From an uncultured Sphaerochaeta sp. (GTDB lineage Bacteria > Spirochaetota > Spirochaetia > Sphaerochaetales > Sphaerochaetaceae): a stretch of 64,000 bases of DNA. The position numbers were made by a program, and so were the translations under genes. Shown here one piece after another: positions 26,412-38,251 of this stretch (position 1 is the first letter of the stretch; the number at the start of each line of letters is the position of its first letter). The stretch covers positions 310,001-374,000 of the forward strand of contig NZ_OY781939.1 in assembly GCF_963677315.1 (NCBI RefSeq). The letters are read 5' to 3'. The notes beneath the pieces were generated by a model. That model had not been told where the DNA came from and did no database searches. It saw nothing but the letters and a program-made list of their open reading frames with translations.

Positions 26412-27014
26412 TTACGCAATAACCCGTACCCGTTCCTCACTAGGAAGGAAATCCTTATCTCCTGGATCCTTTTCGATTGATCCAAAAGGCATTTGGGCGA
26501 TCAGGGACCAGGAAGAGGGGAGGTCGAAATGTGCATGTACTTCTTCCTCAATGAGATTCCCATAGTGCTGCAAGCTGGCACCAACTCCAAGTTCAGCGAG
26601 AACCGTCCAGACAGAGAACTGTGCCATACCGGTCCCATGGTGACTCCAGAGCGCGAAATTTTCGCTATAGAGTGGCATCTGTTCCTGAAGACTGCGTATA
26701 GTAGTCATCTCTTCGAAGAACAGAATGGTTCCCGAAGCTGCCTTGAATCCAGCAATTTTCTCTTCAGTTTGCTTTTTCTGTTCAGGATCTTCTATCATTG
26801 CAACAAGCTTGGAGAGGATTAGATCCCAAAGCCAATGGTGGTTTTCATCATACAGAATGACAGCTCTGCTTGTTTGTGAGTTGAATGCAGATGGAGCATA
26901 TTTGATTACTCCGCGAACAGCATCCTCAAGTGTAGATTTCATAACGGGAAGTTCTTTTCCCAGATTGTAGATTGTACGTCTTTTTTTCATGCTATTGATA
27001 ATGGTGTTTTCCAT
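26412..27014 (-). CDS. Nitroreductase-family protein
   Basis: 200 residues, FMN-dependent nitroreductase fold of the YfhC/HBN1-like branch. RRTIYNLGKELP at the N-terminus binds the FMN phosphate, SAFNSQTSRAVIL and GASLQHY follow, and PFGSIEK is near the end. The substrate is unknown. The ATG at 27014 has AAGGAG 9 nt upstream; the longer start at 27035 is unlikely. It is divergent from the YhcH-like gene. Confidence 0.88.
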   Translation of the reverse strand: MENTIINSMKKRRTIYNLGKELPVMKSTLEDAVRGVIKYAPSAFNSQTSRAVILYDENHHWLWDLILSKLVAMIEDPEQKKQTEEKIAGFKAASGTILFFEEMTTIRSLQEQMPLYSENFALWSHHGTGMAQFSVWTVLAELGVGASLQHYGNLIEEEVHAHFDLPSSWSLIAQMPFGSIEKDPGDKDFLPSEERVRVIA

Positions 27015-27118
27015 GTAAATATTCTCCTTGTCCACAATATAGTTGTTATCAATATAAATGTAAAGGCCTCTTGCATATTCTTGTAAGATGTTTGAATTGG
27101 GTATATTCTGGGCAGACT

Positions 27119-27538
27119 ATGATACACGACACGATTGACCAACTCACGTTTTATGCACCGGCAATACCACATCTGCAACAAGTGGCACTGCTCGATACAG
27201 CAAGTACTTCAATCGAAGGCTTGCAAGTACTGTTTGCTCAGTACACAACCGCACCTTTTGGAGGCACCTTCATGGTACATCCATCAAGGGTATGTGTTGT
27301 GCTTACCTTGCAGGGTAGTGAGTTGCTCGTTACTACATACCGGAGAAAAGATCAGGAAGGGCCGAAGGATGAAAATGGATTCATATCCATTCCAGACAGT
27401 CAGGTTACCGATGTTATTCGCTCGGAAGAAGGAACTTTTACTGTTTTTATGCCAGGAGAGCCGTTCTCCTTTGGGATCCAGGGAGAAGAAGGGCCAACCA
27501 AGGTAAAACATCTGCTAATTGTTCTGGAAGAGAGCTGA
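27119..27538 (+). CDS. YhcH/YjgK/YiaL-like protein, altered metal site
   Basis: 139 residues. The start IHDTIDQLTFYAPAIPHLQQV and the end GTFTVFMPGEPFSFG with a KVKHLLIVL strand match the YhcH/EbgC beta-sandwich family, linked to sugar metabolism. The usual metal-binding His after PGE/PGD is Pro-Phe here and the middle part is shorter and poorly matched, so activity is doubtful. The ATG at 27119 gives the family start. Its ribosome site is weak. Confidence 0.65.
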   Translation: MIHDTIDQLTFYAPAIPHLQQVALLDTASTSIEGLQVLFAQYTTAPFGGTFMVHPSRVCVVLTLQGSELLVTTYRRKDQEGPKDENGFISIPDSQVTDVIRSEEGTFTVFMPGEPFSFGIQGEEGPTKVKHLLIVLEES

Positions 27539-27602
27539 TAGGCTTTACAAATGTGTAGTAATATCGTACCAATACTATGTGTATGACTGAGAGGAGCATA
27601 GG

Positions 27603-28643
27603 ATGACAGGAGATCAACAGGTACATATTGGTAATAGTCTTATCGGACGTGGGCTACCAGTTCTTGTACAAACGATGTATGACAGTGCAATCCCCCATGC
27701 AACAGATGCATTGGAGGAGTTGATTCGCAGAATTGGTAAACTTAATGCAATGGGATGCGATGTCATTCGCTTCTCTTATCCTTCTTCAGAGGATCATGAT
27801 GCGTTCAGCTATCTCTGTAATAAAAGTCCAATTCCCGTTGTTGCCGATATACATTTTGACTACAAACTAGCATTGGATGCACTATCATGTGGAGCACACA
27901 AGATTAGGATCAATCCAGGAAATATCGGCGTAAAATGGAAAGTTGAAGAGGTGGTAAAGAGCGCAAAGGATCAGGGTAAGGCTATTCGTATAGGACTGAA
28001 CAGCGGATCCTTACCACGTGGAAACGACCCTGCAGAAGTACTGATGACCAATACGGCTCTTGAATACCTATCCTGGTTTGAGCAATGGGGCTTTACCAAC
28101 ACAGTGGTCTCCTTGAAGGCAAGTGACACAGATCTTACCATGAAAGCAAATCGGCTGTTTGCTTCCCAGAGTCCCTACCCACTGCATCTTGGAGTTACGG
28201 AAGCCGGATCGGTAATATCGGCAGTTACTCGCTCCACATGGGCATTGGGTCAACTTCTCAATGAAGGAATCGGCAATACCCTACGCATCAGTATTACAGG
28301 CGATATTGAGAGCGAAGTCCAGGCAGGTGTTGAGCTGCTGAGAACCTTGGGGATGAGAAAGAAAGGCATCAGGATTGTAAGTTGTCCTCGTTGTGGCAGG
28401 CATAGTTTCGATTCCCAGGGATTCCTGGCATCCGTAGAACAAGAGCTCCTCACCATCGATAAAGATCTGACCGTAGCCATCATGGGTTGCCAGGTCAATG
28501 GTCCAGGTGAAGCAAAAGCAGCCGATTTGGCCATTACTGGTCTTGGCAATAGTATATTTCTCTATGAAAAAGGGAAATTGGTGAAAAAAGTAACGCAGCA
28601 GGAAGCAAAGGCTGCTTTGTTGGAAGCAATTGAACATGCATAA
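27603..28643 (+). CDS. ispG: 4-hydroxy-3-methylbut-2-enyl diphosphate synthase (IspG)
   Basis: 346 residues. It is the penultimate step of the MEP isoprenoid pathway, reducing MEcPP to HMBPP with a [4Fe-4S] cluster. Cluster ligands are in [11 protein letters not shown] (CPxC) and [12 protein letters not shown] (third Cys and the Glu). The N-terminal TIM barrel has [14 protein letters not shown] and [10 protein letters not shown]. This shows that the organism makes isoprenoids by the MEP route. It overlaps the uvrA start by 8 nt. Confidence 0.96.
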   Translation: MTGDQQVHIGNSLIGRGLPVLVQTMYDSAIPHATDALEELIRRIGKLNAMGCDVIRFSYPSSEDHDAFSYLCNKSPIPVVADIHFDYKLALDALSCGAHKIRINPGNIGVKWKVEEVVKSAKDQGKAIRIGLNSGSLPRGNDPAEVLMTNTALEYLSWFEQWGFTNTVVSLKASDTDLTMKANRLFASQSPYPLHLGVTEAGSVISAVTRSTWALGQLLNEGIGNTLRISITGDIESEVQAGVELLRTLGMRKKGIRIVSCPRCGRHSFDSQGFLASVEQELLTIDKDLTVAIMGCQVNGPGEAKAADLAITGLGNSIFLYEKGKLVKKVTQQEAKAALLEAIEHA

Positions 28644-31473
28644 TACGTTGATAATAAAGGGTGCCAGGGAGCACAACCTAAAAAACATCGACCTGGAGTT
28701 GAAAAAAGATCAGTTGATCGTTATCAGTGGCCTCTCAGGAAGTGGAAAAAGCTCCTTGGCTTTTGACACCATTTTTGCCGAGGGTCAGAGACGCTATGTA
28801 GAAAGTCTGAGTTCTTACGCCAGGATGTTTCTCGATAAGTTGGACAAGCCTGATGTGGATTACATGGAAGGGCTCAGCCCAGCCATTGCAATTGAGCAGA
28901 AATCAACTCACCGTAATCCTCGATCAACCGTTGGAACCGTCACTGAAATATATGACTATTTCAGACTGTTGTGGGCAAGGGTAGGGAAACCACACTGTCA
29001 TGTCTGCGGTCGAGAGATCAGTGAGATGAGCGTGGACCAGATCATTGATGCCATTTTCAAGGCAGAGGATGGTACAAGAATCATTGTAAGCGCCCCTGTT
29101 GCGATTGGAAGAAAAGGAGAATTCAAGAAAGTTTTTGAGGATGCCCGTACAGCAGGATTCCAGCGGGTGAAGGTTGATGGGAAAATGCTCAATCTTGATG
29201 AGCAGATTGTCTTGGAAAAACAATTCAAGCACTCCATCGATATTGTCGTTGATCGTTTGATCCTCAGTAGGGATATAAGATCCAGACTCGCCTCCAGTAT
29301 CGAGACTTCTAACGAGATGACGCAGGGTCTGGTGAAAGTGACCTTTCTTGGAGAGAACGGGGAAGAAAGCTACGAAGAGGTTTTCAGTGAGCGTAACAGC
29401 TGTCCCCACTGCGGTATTACCCTGCCTGACCTCGAACCACGCTTGTTCAGTTTCAATAATCCCTATGGAGCTTGTCCAGAGTGTAATGGACTCGGGATCA
29501 AGACGGAGTTTGATCCAGATCTTATTATCCCTGACTATTCCAAAAGCTTCAATAAAGGAGCCATTGCAACGATGAATCCCGATGCAAAATGGTCCAGGTC
29601 TCTGGTTGAAGCACTAGCCAAGCACTTGCATTTCACCCTTGATACTCCCTTCAGCAAACTGCCTGAGGATACCATCAATGCATTGCTCTATGGTACCAAG
29701 GAACGAGTATTTGTTGAGTACGAACGGGAGAAGAGCAATCAAACGTATCGGGTAGAAAAACCATTCCCCGGTATTATCCCTGATCTACAACGCAGGTACT
29801 ATGAAACGAACAGTATGCAGATCAAGATGTGGATGAATAGTTTCCAGACAACCAAGGTTTGCCCGGTATGTCATGGTGATCGTCTTCGTCAGGAAGCACT
29901 TGCAGTGACGATCCATGATATGAATATCATGGAGGCAACCCGTCTTTCTGTTAAGAAGGCGCATGCATTCTTCAATGAACTAACCTTAAGTGACCAGGAG
30001 ATTATGATATCCAATCAGGTGCTCAAGGAGATCAGAAGCCGGCTTACATTCCTCAGAAATGTTGGGCTTGACTACCTGACGATTGACAGGAGCAGTGCCA
30101 CCCTTAGTGGAGGCGAAGCACAACGTATCAGGCTTGCAACACAGATCGGCTCTGCGCTCAGTGGTGTACTCTATGTACTGGACGAGCCGTCCATTGGATT
30201 GCATCAAAGGGATAATCAGAAGCTTATCGATACACTCAAGCATTTGAGGGATATCGGCAATACTGTTTTGGTGGTTGAACATGATGAGGCTACCATTAGA
30301 GAGGCTGACTACCTGGTTGACCTTGGACCGGGCGCAGGTGTCCATGGCGGGTATATCATAGCTGAGGGAAGACCCGAGGAAGTTGAACATAATCCTGAAA
30401 GTATCACCGGACAGTACCTTGCCGGTACCTTATCCATGGCCATCCCATCCAAGAGACGGAAAGGTTCTGGGAAAGTAATCAGCGTAAAAGGTGCCAACAA
30501 GAACAATCTCAAGTCAGTGGATGTTGATTTCCCCCTTGGAAAACTTATAGTACTCACCGGTGTTTCAGGAAGTGGAAAGAGCTCCCTGTTGAATGAAGTC
30601 CTGCTTCCTGCAGTAAAACGCCAGATGGCCAACAAAAAAGCGAATTATGACGGTTTCAGTGATATCAGTGGGGCTGGACATATCGATAAGGTGATCAACA
30701 TCGACCAGAGCCCTATCGGACGTACTCCCCGCAGCAATCCTGCTACGTATGTAGGGGTCTTTACCGCTATCAGAGAGCTGTTCGCCTCCTTGCCGGAGAG
30801 CAAGGCTAAAGGGTACAAGAGTGGTCGCTTCAGTTTCAACGTGGCAGGAGGAAGATGTGAGAACTGCCATGGAGATGGAAAGCTGAAAATAGAAATGAAC
30901 TTTCTCCCTGATGTTTATGTTACCTGTGATGTATGCCATGGGAAACGATTCAATAAAGAGACACTGGCAGTCCATTACAAAGGCAAGAACATCCATGACG
31001 TCCTGGAAATGACCATTGAAGAGGCAAGCGAGTTCTTTAGTGCAATTCCAAGGATTAAAAGGAAAGTAGACACACTACAGTCCGTTGGCCTTGAGTATGT
31101 CAAGCTTGGGCAGAGTGCGCTTACCCTCAGCGGAGGTGAAGCACAACGAGTCAAACTCAGCCTTGAACTCTCAAAAGTGGGGACAGGCAAAACGTTATAT
31201 GTACTGGATGAGCCAACTACAGGGCTACACTTTGCAGATGTCAAGAAGTTGATGGAAGTACTGAATAGATTGGTAGATGCAGGGAATACGGTAGTGCTTA
31301 TCGAGCACAACCTTGATGTCATCATGCAAGCAGACCACCTCATTGACCTTGGACCGGAAGGAGGGGATGGTGGTGGAATGGTTGTAGCAACAGGAACTCC
31401 TGAGCAACTTGCACTATGCAAGGAATCCCACACAGGGTATTATTTAGCTCAGATGTTGCATGAAAAAGGTTGA
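28636..31473 (+). CDS. uvrA: UvrABC system protein A
   Basis: 945 residues. It is the damage-sensing ATPase of nucleotide excision repair. Two ABC cores are present, with Walker [16 protein letters not shown] and [15 protein letters not shown] and signatures [15 protein letters not shown] and [15 protein letters not shown]. Zinc modules are CHVCG, CPHCG/CPECNG and [16 protein letters not shown]. The ATG at 28636 gives [18 protein letters not shown], the family start. The following gene begins inside its last codons. Confidence 0.97.
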   Translation: MHNTLIIKGAREHNLKNIDLELKKDQLIVISGLSGSGKSSLAFDTIFAEGQRRYVESLSSYARMFLDKLDKPDVDYMEGLSPAIAIEQKSTHRNPRSTVGTVTEIYDYFRLLWARVGKPHCHVCGREISEMSVDQIIDAIFKAEDGTRIIVSAPVAIGRKGEFKKVFEDARTAGFQRVKVDGKMLNLDEQIVLEKQFKHSIDIVVDRLILSRDIRSRLASSIETSNEMTQGLVKVTFLGENGEESYEEVFSERNSCPHCGITLPDLEPRLFSFNNPYGACPECNGLGIKTEFDPDLIIPDYSKSFNKGAIATMNPDAKWSRSLVEALAKHLHFTLDTPFSKLPEDTINALLYGTKERVFVEYEREKSNQTYRVEKPFPGIIPDLQRRYYETNSMQIKMWMNSFQTTKVCPVCHGDRLRQEALAVTIHDMNIMEATRLSVKKAHAFFNELTLSDQEIMISNQVLKEIRSRLTFLRNVGLDYLTIDRSSATLSGGEAQRIRLATQIGSALSGVLYVLDEPSIGLHQRDNQKLIDTLKHLRDIGNTVLVVEHDEATIREADYLVDLGPGAGVHGGYIIAEGRPEEVEHNPESITGQYLAGTLSMAIPSKRRKGSGKVISVKGANKNNLKSVDVDFPLGKLIVLTGVSGSGKSSLLNEVLLPAVKRQMANKKANYDGFSDISGAGHIDKVINIDQSPIGRTPRSNPATYVGVFTAIRELFASLPESKAKGYKSGRFSFNVAGGRCENCHGDGKLKIEMNFLPDVYVTCDVCHGKRFNKETLAVHYKGKNIHDVLEMTIEEASEFFSAIPRIKRKVDTLQSVGLEYVKLGQSALTLSGGEAQRVKLSLELSKVGTGKTLYVLDEPTTGLHFADVKKLMEVLNRLVDAGNTVVLIEHNLDVIMQADHLIDLGPEGGDGGGMVVATGTPEQLALCKESHTGYYLAQMLHEKG

Positions 31474-34400
31474 GAAACACGGATTACCAATACTGATGAT
31501 TCTGGCTCTATTTCTTTTGGGGAGCCAGTTTCTCTATGCCCAAGATACTTCATTGTTGCTTGCCTTGCGTATCGAACGTGCCAGTGACGAAGAGCTCATC
31601 GAGATGGCTCAGCTCAGGGGAATCTGGGCAGATGACCCTGCTGCACTCCGTGATGCACTGTACGAGTATCACGCGATTGAGCATAGCCGGATCATAACCT
31701 CCGATGAAAAGGAGGGGGCCTACAGACTTGAGATTATGCAAGCAAGGACCATGCAGACGGATGCTGATTCCTCTCTTCTCACACTATCGGGGGATGTCAT
31801 CGTCTCCTTTGTAGGCGAGGGAAAACAGGAGCCAAAACAGCTCAGGGCACAGAATGTGCTCATTGACCTTTCCCATACTTTGTTAACTGCTACGGGTTCT
31901 GTAATGTTTGAAGACAATGGTGCTGATGCCGCGTTACAATCGATAGAAGGCAGTGTCGTAACCTTCGATTGGTCGGATGAGACCCTGACCATCAGCGGGG
32001 CAACAACCAAGAGTGATCGAGAGAACAGCGAGGATGAGAATGTCAGTATCTATACCTCGGGAAGTCTCATTACCTACCAGGGGGCTGAAGGTGGCATATA
32101 CTATCAGGATGGGCAAATCGGGACTCGTTCGGTGGACCCCCTCTCATCCATTAGGGCAGATCGGTTAAGCTTCCTCTCAGGAGGGGATCTTATGGTCCAT
32201 GATGCAGCCTTGTATCTTGGTCGTGTTCCTGTTTTCTGGACTCCTTTTTTCTTTTTCCCCGGCAACCAGATGGTGGGTAATCCTGCCCTTGGATTCACCA
32301 GCGATCGTGGGATGTTTGTTTCCACAACCTGGGAAGTATATGGATCATATCCAAAGTTCGAAGAGAGTGAACAATCGAGTATAACCAAGCTGTTAAGTTC
32401 TCCTGATGAAGAGCCTAAGTTTCCAGGGAAGGTTCTCTATACGAGTACTGAAGAACTTTCTGTTATACAGTCCTGGGCAAGGAAAACAGATTCCTATCTT
32501 ACATTTTTCTTCGATGCCTATGAGAACGCAGGATTGCATGCTGGCTATGACAGTAAGACGACGTTCTTCTCAAAACGTCTTACATTTGACTCCCTTTCTG
32601 CATTCGCGTTATATCCCTTGGGGACAAGCCCCATAGCGCTCTATTCTGATGTAGGATACAATCGGTATTATCTCAACCAGGGAATCAAACTGAACACTTC
32701 ATGGGCGAAACTTGATATATCGATGCCTCTTTATTCAGACCCAAAGGTGCTCAGCATGTATGGAAATCGTCTTACTTCCTTTGCTTTTGATGCTTTGTTG
32801 GGGAAGAATCAGGAGTTTCCCACAACCTACCGATCAGACATCACCAGTTTCACTTGGAAAATGAAGGGGTCTTTCTCGCTTCCAACCAGCACACTTTCGC
32901 CATATATTTCTTCATTGAATATTTCCAATCTTGAAGCTGATGCGCTGTTCAAATGGCAGGATGAAGGCCCTGCCTACTCCTATGTATTGCAACAGATGCA
33001 TCTTCCCCTATTTTCCCTTAATCTCAAAGGTACTCTACTTGATTATTCCTTTACAAACCCTAAAACATCGGAAACCAAGGATTCAGTTGCAGAAAAGGAA
33101 AAAGATGTGCTGTTGCCTGATGCATACCAAATTACAGTGGTCAACAGCGGTAACGCATCGAAGCAGAATGAAAAGTTTCTATCGCTCTCCTATTCGTTGG
33201 AAGAAAAGCTTACCCATACCCTTAATGCAACTCTTGGTGTGATTGATTGGGATGAAGCATATCTTTACAGCCTTACAAAAGGTTCTGTGACACTGAAAGC
33301 TTCGCCCAATACCAAGTTATTCACGATTTCAAGCGAAGTACTCCCACAGCTTACCTTCCTGGAAGATCAGAGCAAGAGCATTTATAAAACCTACGCATAT
33401 CAACTCTTCAATGTAAATACGGTTGCTGTTCCAATCATCGGACTGACCTATACCTTGAGCCAACGGTTATATCGTTATCAGGAGAACTTCGAGAAACCGC
33501 TCGGTAGCCCAGTAGAGATCATCGAGCAAGAGTATGCGTTTGACAATGAATCTGTGACAGTGCACCAGGTACGATTCCAGCAGTCTTTTCCACTTGGGGA
33601 AGCAACCATAACACCCAGTGTTACTGCAAGTCTCTATCCAGTTAAGCAGAGCCTGCTGCCGAGTCTGAAATATGTATTGGGGCCGCTTTCTCTCTCGTCT
33701 TCACTGCTTTTTAGCGAATATGAGTCTTCTCTACGTAAGGATACCTTGAAATCATCATTTGCCTATACTTCGAAACCCCTTTCTGTTTCGCTATCTGGGT
33801 CATACGATTTTACCAGGACCATTGCTTCCTGGGAAGATGCCATGCATCTTGAGGGAACGGCCAAGGAACAGTTCTTTTCATCCTTTCTCACCATGTCACA
33901 GAGGTTTTCATTCTCGTTCCTGACCAGTGATGGAAAACATAACTATTTTGACCATATTACGTATGATACTGCAATTCCCCATCTCAAGGTATCATATGCC
34001 TTAAAGGGGGAGTCTTCAGCTTTGCAAGCTGAGAAACTGCAGATCGATATTGCAGGAAAGGATATACAACTCAGGTGGTGGAAAAGACGTATTGCCTTGA
34101 CTTTGGGCATAGACTCGTCTTTGAAGTTCTTTTATCAGGACCGATACGCAAGTTCCTTCTCAATAATGGCATCAGCACGACTCCAAATTGCTGAATTTTT
34201 GGATATAACGCTTGCTGCAAAAAGCACAAATAATGGATTTTTCCAGTATTACAATGCTGATGATACGTTCTCTTACTCCTTGCTTTGGAAAGATCTTCTG
34301 CGAAGTTTTGACTTCAGTGGAGATGGAAGATACAATACACAATTCAACCTCAGTGAGCTCTCAATTATCTTGGTCCATGACCTCGAAGATTGGTCACTGA

Positions 34401-34558
34401 ATTGTAAATACAGCGGAAGTGTTGTATTATCGAACAACCAATACAGCTGGGTTCCAACGGTTTCAGTCTACTTGACTTGGAACACAATTCCCGAGCTGGA
34501 TGTGGAAGAGACATGGACGCAGGACAACAGTGTTTGGACGCGTTCATCCTCCTCATAG
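31460..34558 (+). CDS. LptD-like outer-membrane assembly protein
   Basis: 1032 residues with a signal peptide (cleavage after [11 protein letters not shown], about residue 27). Residues ~80-200 look like an OstA/LptA jelly-roll, and the rest is a large alternating beta-barrel. In Proteobacteria LptD inserts LPS into the outer membrane. I find only one Cys, near the C-terminus, so the disulphides of E. coli LptD are absent. What it exports in a spirochaete that may lack LPS is open. It overlaps uvrA by 14 nt. Confidence 0.8.
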   Translation: MKKVEKHGLPILMILALFLLGSQFLYAQDTSLLLALRIERASDEELIEMAQLRGIWADDPAALRDALYEYHAIEHSRIITSDEKEGAYRLEIMQARTMQTDADSSLLTLSGDVIVSFVGEGKQEPKQLRAQNVLIDLSHTLLTATGSVMFEDNGADAALQSIEGSVVTFDWSDETLTISGATTKSDRENSEDENVSIYTSGSLITYQGAEGGIYYQDGQIGTRSVDPLSSIRADRLSFLSGGDLMVHDAALYLGRVPVFWTPFFFFPGNQMVGNPALGFTSDRGMFVSTTWEVYGSYPKFEESEQSSITKLLSSPDEEPKFPGKVLYTSTEELSVIQSWARKTDSYLTFFFDAYENAGLHAGYDSKTTFFSKRLTFDSLSAFALYPLGTSPIALYSDVGYNRYYLNQGIKLNTSWAKLDISMPLYSDPKVLSMYGNRLTSFAFDALLGKNQEFPTTYRSDITSFTWKMKGSFSLPTSTLSPYISSLNISNLEADALFKWQDEGPAYSYVLQQMHLPLFSLNLKGTLLDYSFTNPKTSETKDSVAEKEKDVLLPDAYQITVVNSGNASKQNEKFLSLSYSLEEKLTHTLNATLGVIDWDEAYLYSLTKGSVTLKASPNTKLFTISSEVLPQLTFLEDQSKSIYKTYAYQLFNVNTVAVPIIGLTYTLSQRLYRYQENFEKPLGSPVEIIEQEYAFDNESVTVHQVRFQQSFPLGEATITPSVTASLYPVKQSLLPSLKYVLGPLSLSSSLLFSEYESSLRKDTLKSSFAYTSKPLSVSLSGSYDFTRTIASWEDAMHLEGTAKEQFFSSFLTMSQRFSFSFLTSDGKHNYFDHITYDTAIPHLKVSYALKGESSALQAEKLQIDIAGKDIQLRWWKRRIALTLGIDSSLKFFYQDRYASSFSIMASARLQIAEFLDITLAAKSTNNGFFQYYNADDTFSYSLLWKDLLRSFDFSGDGRYNTQFNLSELSIILVHDLEDWSLNCKYSGSVVLSNNQYSWVPTVSVYLTWNTIPELDVEETWTQDNSVWTRSSSS

Positions 34559-34566
34559 GATTATGC

Positions 34567-35535
34567 ATGGATAGAAGTGTGGAATTTTCCAATGAAGAAC
34601 AGATGGAACGGGTGCTGGGTATCAATGATCGGAATCTTCCTTATTTAGAGGCCTTGCTTGGATGTGATTTATTTGTAAAAGGCAATTCGCTTTCCTGCCT
34701 AAGTAAGGATGAACAAGTTACGAACCGATTTCTCTCCTTGATGGCACGGTTGCAGAAACTTGCTGAGAATCAGCACTATTTCAGTGAAACAGAAATTTTC
34801 ATGGAATACCAGGGCATGAAAAGCGACCAACCAATCCAGGACCTGTTCTCCAGTGACCAGTGGGAAAAACCATTTATCATGGTTCATAATCGCTTTGCCT
34901 ATCCCAAGAGTCGGATGCAGGAGCAATACATCAAAAGCATGATGGAGAACCAGATTGTTTTTGGTATCGGACCTGCAGGTACTGGAAAAACATTCTTGGC
35001 AGTAGCCTATGCACTCGGCCAGTTGTTGAGTGGGAAGAAACACAAGATTATCCTCACACGACCGATTGTTGAAGCAGGGGAGAGCCTAGGTTTTTTACCA
35101 GGTGACCTTGCCCAGAAAATCAATCCCTACTTAAGGCCACTTTATGATGCAATGGAAGCCATGGTCAGCATACAGAATATCAGGCGTTTAGAGGAGAACG
35201 GGAGCATCGAGATTGCCCCTCTTGCCTATATGAGAGGACGGAGTCTGCAAAATGCGACGGTCATTCTTGATGAAGCACAGAATACCACCAAGGAACAGAT
35301 GAAGATGTTCCTTACCCGGCTTGGAGAAAACGCCAATGCTATTATTACAGGAGATATCAGCCAGGTTGACCTTCCTAGGCACAAAGATAGTGGATTGATC
35401 CATGCCATGCAGATTTTGCAAGGAATCGCTGGGCTTGATTTCATACGTTTCGATTCTCGCGATGTGGTACGCTCCCGTATTGTACAGCATATTGTAAATG
35501 CTTATGCGGGGGATGAGGGGAACGAAAAATCATGA
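34567..35535 (+). CDS. phoH: PhoH-family ATPase
   Basis: 322 residues. Walker A is GIGPAGTGKTFLAVAYALG. ILTRPIVEAGESLGFLPGD, ATVILDEAQNTTKEQMKMFLTR (Walker B) and ITGDISQVDLP are PhoH hallmarks. The N-terminal ~100 residues include a KH-like segment. PhoH proteins sit beside ybeY in many genomes and are tied to RNA metabolism. The start at 34567 has AGGA just upstream. It overlaps the next gene by 4 nt. Confidence 0.93.
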   Translation: MDRSVEFSNEEQMERVLGINDRNLPYLEALLGCDLFVKGNSLSCLSKDEQVTNRFLSLMARLQKLAENQHYFSETEIFMEYQGMKSDQPIQDLFSSDQWEKPFIMVHNRFAYPKSRMQEQYIKSMMENQIVFGIGPAGTGKTFLAVAYALGQLLSGKKHKIILTRPIVEAGESLGFLPGDLAQKINPYLRPLYDAMEAMVSIQNIRRLEENGSIEIAPLAYMRGRSLQNATVILDEAQNTTKEQMKMFLTRLGENANAIITGDISQVDLPRHKDSGLIHAMQILQGIAGLDFIRFDSRDVVRSRIVQHIVNAYAGDEGNEKS

Positions 35536-37742
35536 TTAAGAAAATACAACTGCCTGAACGTAAACAGAAAAAGCGGGAGCTTCAACAACAACTCTCTCTC
35601 TTTTTAATGGTGCTTACCGTTTTTCTGGCAATGGTAATACCGCTCTTAAGTACTCACTCCAGTGGATCGGGTCTTAAGGACCTAGGAACGCGATATACAG
35701 AAGGTGAACTTTCCAGTGAGGATATATTTGCTACCAGCAGTTTCCAGTACATTGATGATGAACAAACTCAAAAGCTCATAGAACAGCGAATGCAGGAAGT
35801 CTTGCCGTATTTCAGTTACTCTCTCAGATCATCTACCGTTTCCAGCAGGCGTTTGGAGAAATTTTTGGCTCTCTTTCACCAGGGAAATACAGACTTCAAT
35901 ACGTTTCTCGAGAAGGAAGGTATTAGTGATGAGCATAATGTAGTAGGGAGAATTGTAGGACTTTCCCCTGAACAGCAACAGTTGTTGTTGCAAGCACTTG
36001 AAGAAACAGGGAGCTATGTCTTGGAACGAGGCTTGTTTGATGAAGAGGAAGTGAATACCGTCCGTTCCCAAGGCTATGGGGAACTTCTGGTACGAAATAG
36101 CCTTCTCCAACAAGAAAGTAGTGAACCTTCCCTGCAAACCATGGATACGCTCCTGACAAAAAAGAACCTCCCCACACAGCTGACTGCCCGACTGGAGCCG
36201 TACGAGCTTATCAATAGTCAATTCCAACCATATCTTGTACTTGATGCTCTTGAGATGCTTTTAGATCCAAATGTAGATTATGAAGCTGTTGAAACACTTG
36301 CACTCAGGGAAGAAGCAGCTGCAGAGATTCCCGAGCAGGTGATAACCATAGAACGAGGAGAAAAGATCATAGCCAAGGATACGGTTGTCACGAGCTCACA
36401 GATTGATCTGTTGCAATTAATGGGATCGAACAGCTTTCAGTACACGATTCTTGAGCTGATCGGCAGGGCAATCTTCATCCTGCTCTCAACAAGCGTTTCT
36501 GTGTATGTCTTTATCCAGTTCCTGCATGCAGAAAAAAGGTTATATCTCTATTTGAATCTTATGCTTGTTTCCGTATCATTGTCGTTGGTGGCAATGTATG
36601 TGGTCAGTCTATTTTTTACTTCGCGTTCCTCTTTGTTCCTTGATTCTTATCTTCCTGTATTGTTTGCACCACTCTTTACCAGTCATATCACCAGTAAGAA
36701 ACGTTTGGGCTTGGTCAGCGCCTTTCTTCTCGCATGTTATGCAACACTTATGGAGCAATCGAGCTCAGTTACGTTCTTCTTTGTATTGACCATCAGTGGT
36801 GTATGTCTCTACTTCTTCCGCTATACCATCAAGCGAATTGATGATGTTTTCAATTGGTTCTATGCTTGTGTTATCAGTAGTTTTGCTGCCCTTGCCTTGT
36901 ATATGCTGGAAGCATTACCCCTTCATCAGGTCATGCCTCTTGTAGGTGGTATGATTTTAAATATCACCATCACTTTGGTATTTTTGGAAGCTTTCGTTCC
37001 TTTGGGCGAAAAACTCTTCAACATTCCAACTGCGTATCGTCTAAGTGAGCTGGCATTCAGCGCAAGCCCTGTACTCGATCGTTTGGAATCTGTAGCGCAA
37101 GGAACGTTTAATCACAGCAGGAATGTGGCTGACCTGAGCTTCAATGCAGCTCGCTCCATTGGTGCAAATGCCATGCTTGCACGAGTAGGAGGGATGTATC
37201 ATGATATTGGGAAGGCTGACCATCCCGAATACTTCATCGAGAACCAGAGTGGGGATAACAAGCATGATGAAATCAAACCATCTCTCTCGGCGGCAATCAT
37301 CAAGAGCCATGTGAAGCTTGGATTGGAGAAGGGAAGGGAGGCAGGACTTCCTCAAGAGGTCCTGGATATCATCAGCCAACACCATGGCAATGATATCATC
37401 CAATTTTTCTATAATGAGGCAAAGAATCAGGCCCAAGCTGCGGGAATAGATGTAAAAGAGGATGACTTCAAATACAATGGAAATCCACCAGCTTTTCCTG
37501 AATCTGCCATTGTAATGCTCGCTGATTGCGTGGAGGCTGCCAGTCGAACCCTGAAGCGTCCAAATCACTCTAAGTATGAAAAACTGGTACACTCGCTCAT
37601 CATGGGAAAGTTGGAGAGGGACCAACTCAAGAACAGTCAACTTTCCCTCACAGATCTTGATCAGATTGAGGATGCGTTTGTGCAAACATTGCTTGGACGC
37701 GATCACCGCCGTATTGAATATCCATCAGAGCAGAAAGGATAA
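35532..37742 (+). CDS. 7TM-HD domain phosphodiesterase (PgpH-like)
   Basis: 736 residues. One N-terminal helix at ~25-45, then an external 7TMR-HDED-like domain to ~300, about seven membrane helices at 305-480, and a cytoplasmic HD domain. The HD residues are in FNHSRNVADL and GGMYHDIGKADHPEYF, with ISQHHGNDII further on. Listeria PgpH of this type degrades c-di-AMP, which is the likely substrate here (inference). Its place between phoH and ybeY is common in bacteria. Confidence 0.9.
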   Translation: MIKKIQLPERKQKKRELQQQLSLFLMVLTVFLAMVIPLLSTHSSGSGLKDLGTRYTEGELSSEDIFATSSFQYIDDEQTQKLIEQRMQEVLPYFSYSLRSSTVSSRRLEKFLALFHQGNTDFNTFLEKEGISDEHNVVGRIVGLSPEQQQLLLQALEETGSYVLERGLFDEEEVNTVRSQGYGELLVRNSLLQQESSEPSLQTMDTLLTKKNLPTQLTARLEPYELINSQFQPYLVLDALEMLLDPNVDYEAVETLALREEAAAEIPEQVITIERGEKIIAKDTVVTSSQIDLLQLMGSNSFQYTILELIGRAIFILLSTSVSVYVFIQFLHAEKRLYLYLNLMLVSVSLSLVAMYVVSLFFTSRSSLFLDSYLPVLFAPLFTSHITSKKRLGLVSAFLLACYATLMEQSSSVTFFFVLTISGVCLYFFRYTIKRIDDVFNWFYACVISSFAALALYMLEALPLHQVMPLVGGMILNITITLVFLEAFVPLGEKLFNIPTAYRLSELAFSASPVLDRLESVAQGTFNHSRNVADLSFNAARSIGANAMLARVGGMYHDIGKADHPEYFIENQSGDNKHDEIKPSLSAAIIKSHVKLGLEKGREAGLPQEVLDIISQHHGNDIIQFFYNEAKNQAQAAGIDVKEDDFKYNGNPPAFPESAIVMLADCVEAASRTLKRPNHSKYEKLVHSLIMGKLERDQLKNSQLSLTDLDQIEDAFVQTLLGRDHRRIEYPSEQKG

Positions 37743-37750
37743 CCAGGACA

Positions 37751-38251
37751 ATGAATACATATTATATCGATGTTTCCTATGAAGATGAGCAGTATGCCAT
37801 GCAGGCACCCTCCCAGATGGTTGTTGAACATCTGGAAAAGGTGCTCGCACTGCTTGGACAGCCAAGCTGTGAATGTTCTGTAAGCTTTGTCAGTGATGAT
37901 ACCATTCAGGATCTGAATAGGACGTATCGGGATAAGGACGAACCTACAGATATCCTCTCTTTCGTTCAGGAGGAAGATGTAGAAGATTTTTCTTGGCCTG
38001 AAGTACAAGTAGGATTGATTGATGGTCCGCCAGAGGAAATCAGGGTACTGGGAGACATGGTAATCTCTCTTGATGCCTTGAAAAGAAATGCACTATCCTT
38101 TAGTGTAGAACCAGATGAAGAGTTGTTTCGGCTCTTGATCCATGGCTTGCTTCACCTTCTTGGTGAAGATCATTCCAGCAATGATGCTGATGAGCCGATG
38201 TTGATCAAGCAAGAGAAACTTCTCCATCAATTGAGGGGGAGCAAACGTTGA
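37751..38251 (+). CDS. ybeY: Endoribonuclease YbeY
   Basis: 166 residues. A zinc-dependent RNase that helps mature 16S rRNA and check ribosomes. The metal motif is LLIHGLLHLLGEDH (three His). TYRDKDEPTDILSF upstream is also a family marker. An insert around residues 75-100 (QEEDVEDFSWPEVQ, acidic) makes it slightly longer than usual. It overlaps the following TTG start by 4 nt. Confidence 0.95.
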   Translation: MNTYYIDVSYEDEQYAMQAPSQMVVEHLEKVLALLGQPSCECSVSFVSDDTIQDLNRTYRDKDEPTDILSFVQEEDVEDFSWPEVQVGLIDGPPEEIRVLGDMVISLDALKRNALSFSVEPDEELFRLLIHGLLHLLGEDHSSNDADEPMLIKQEKLLHQLRGSKR

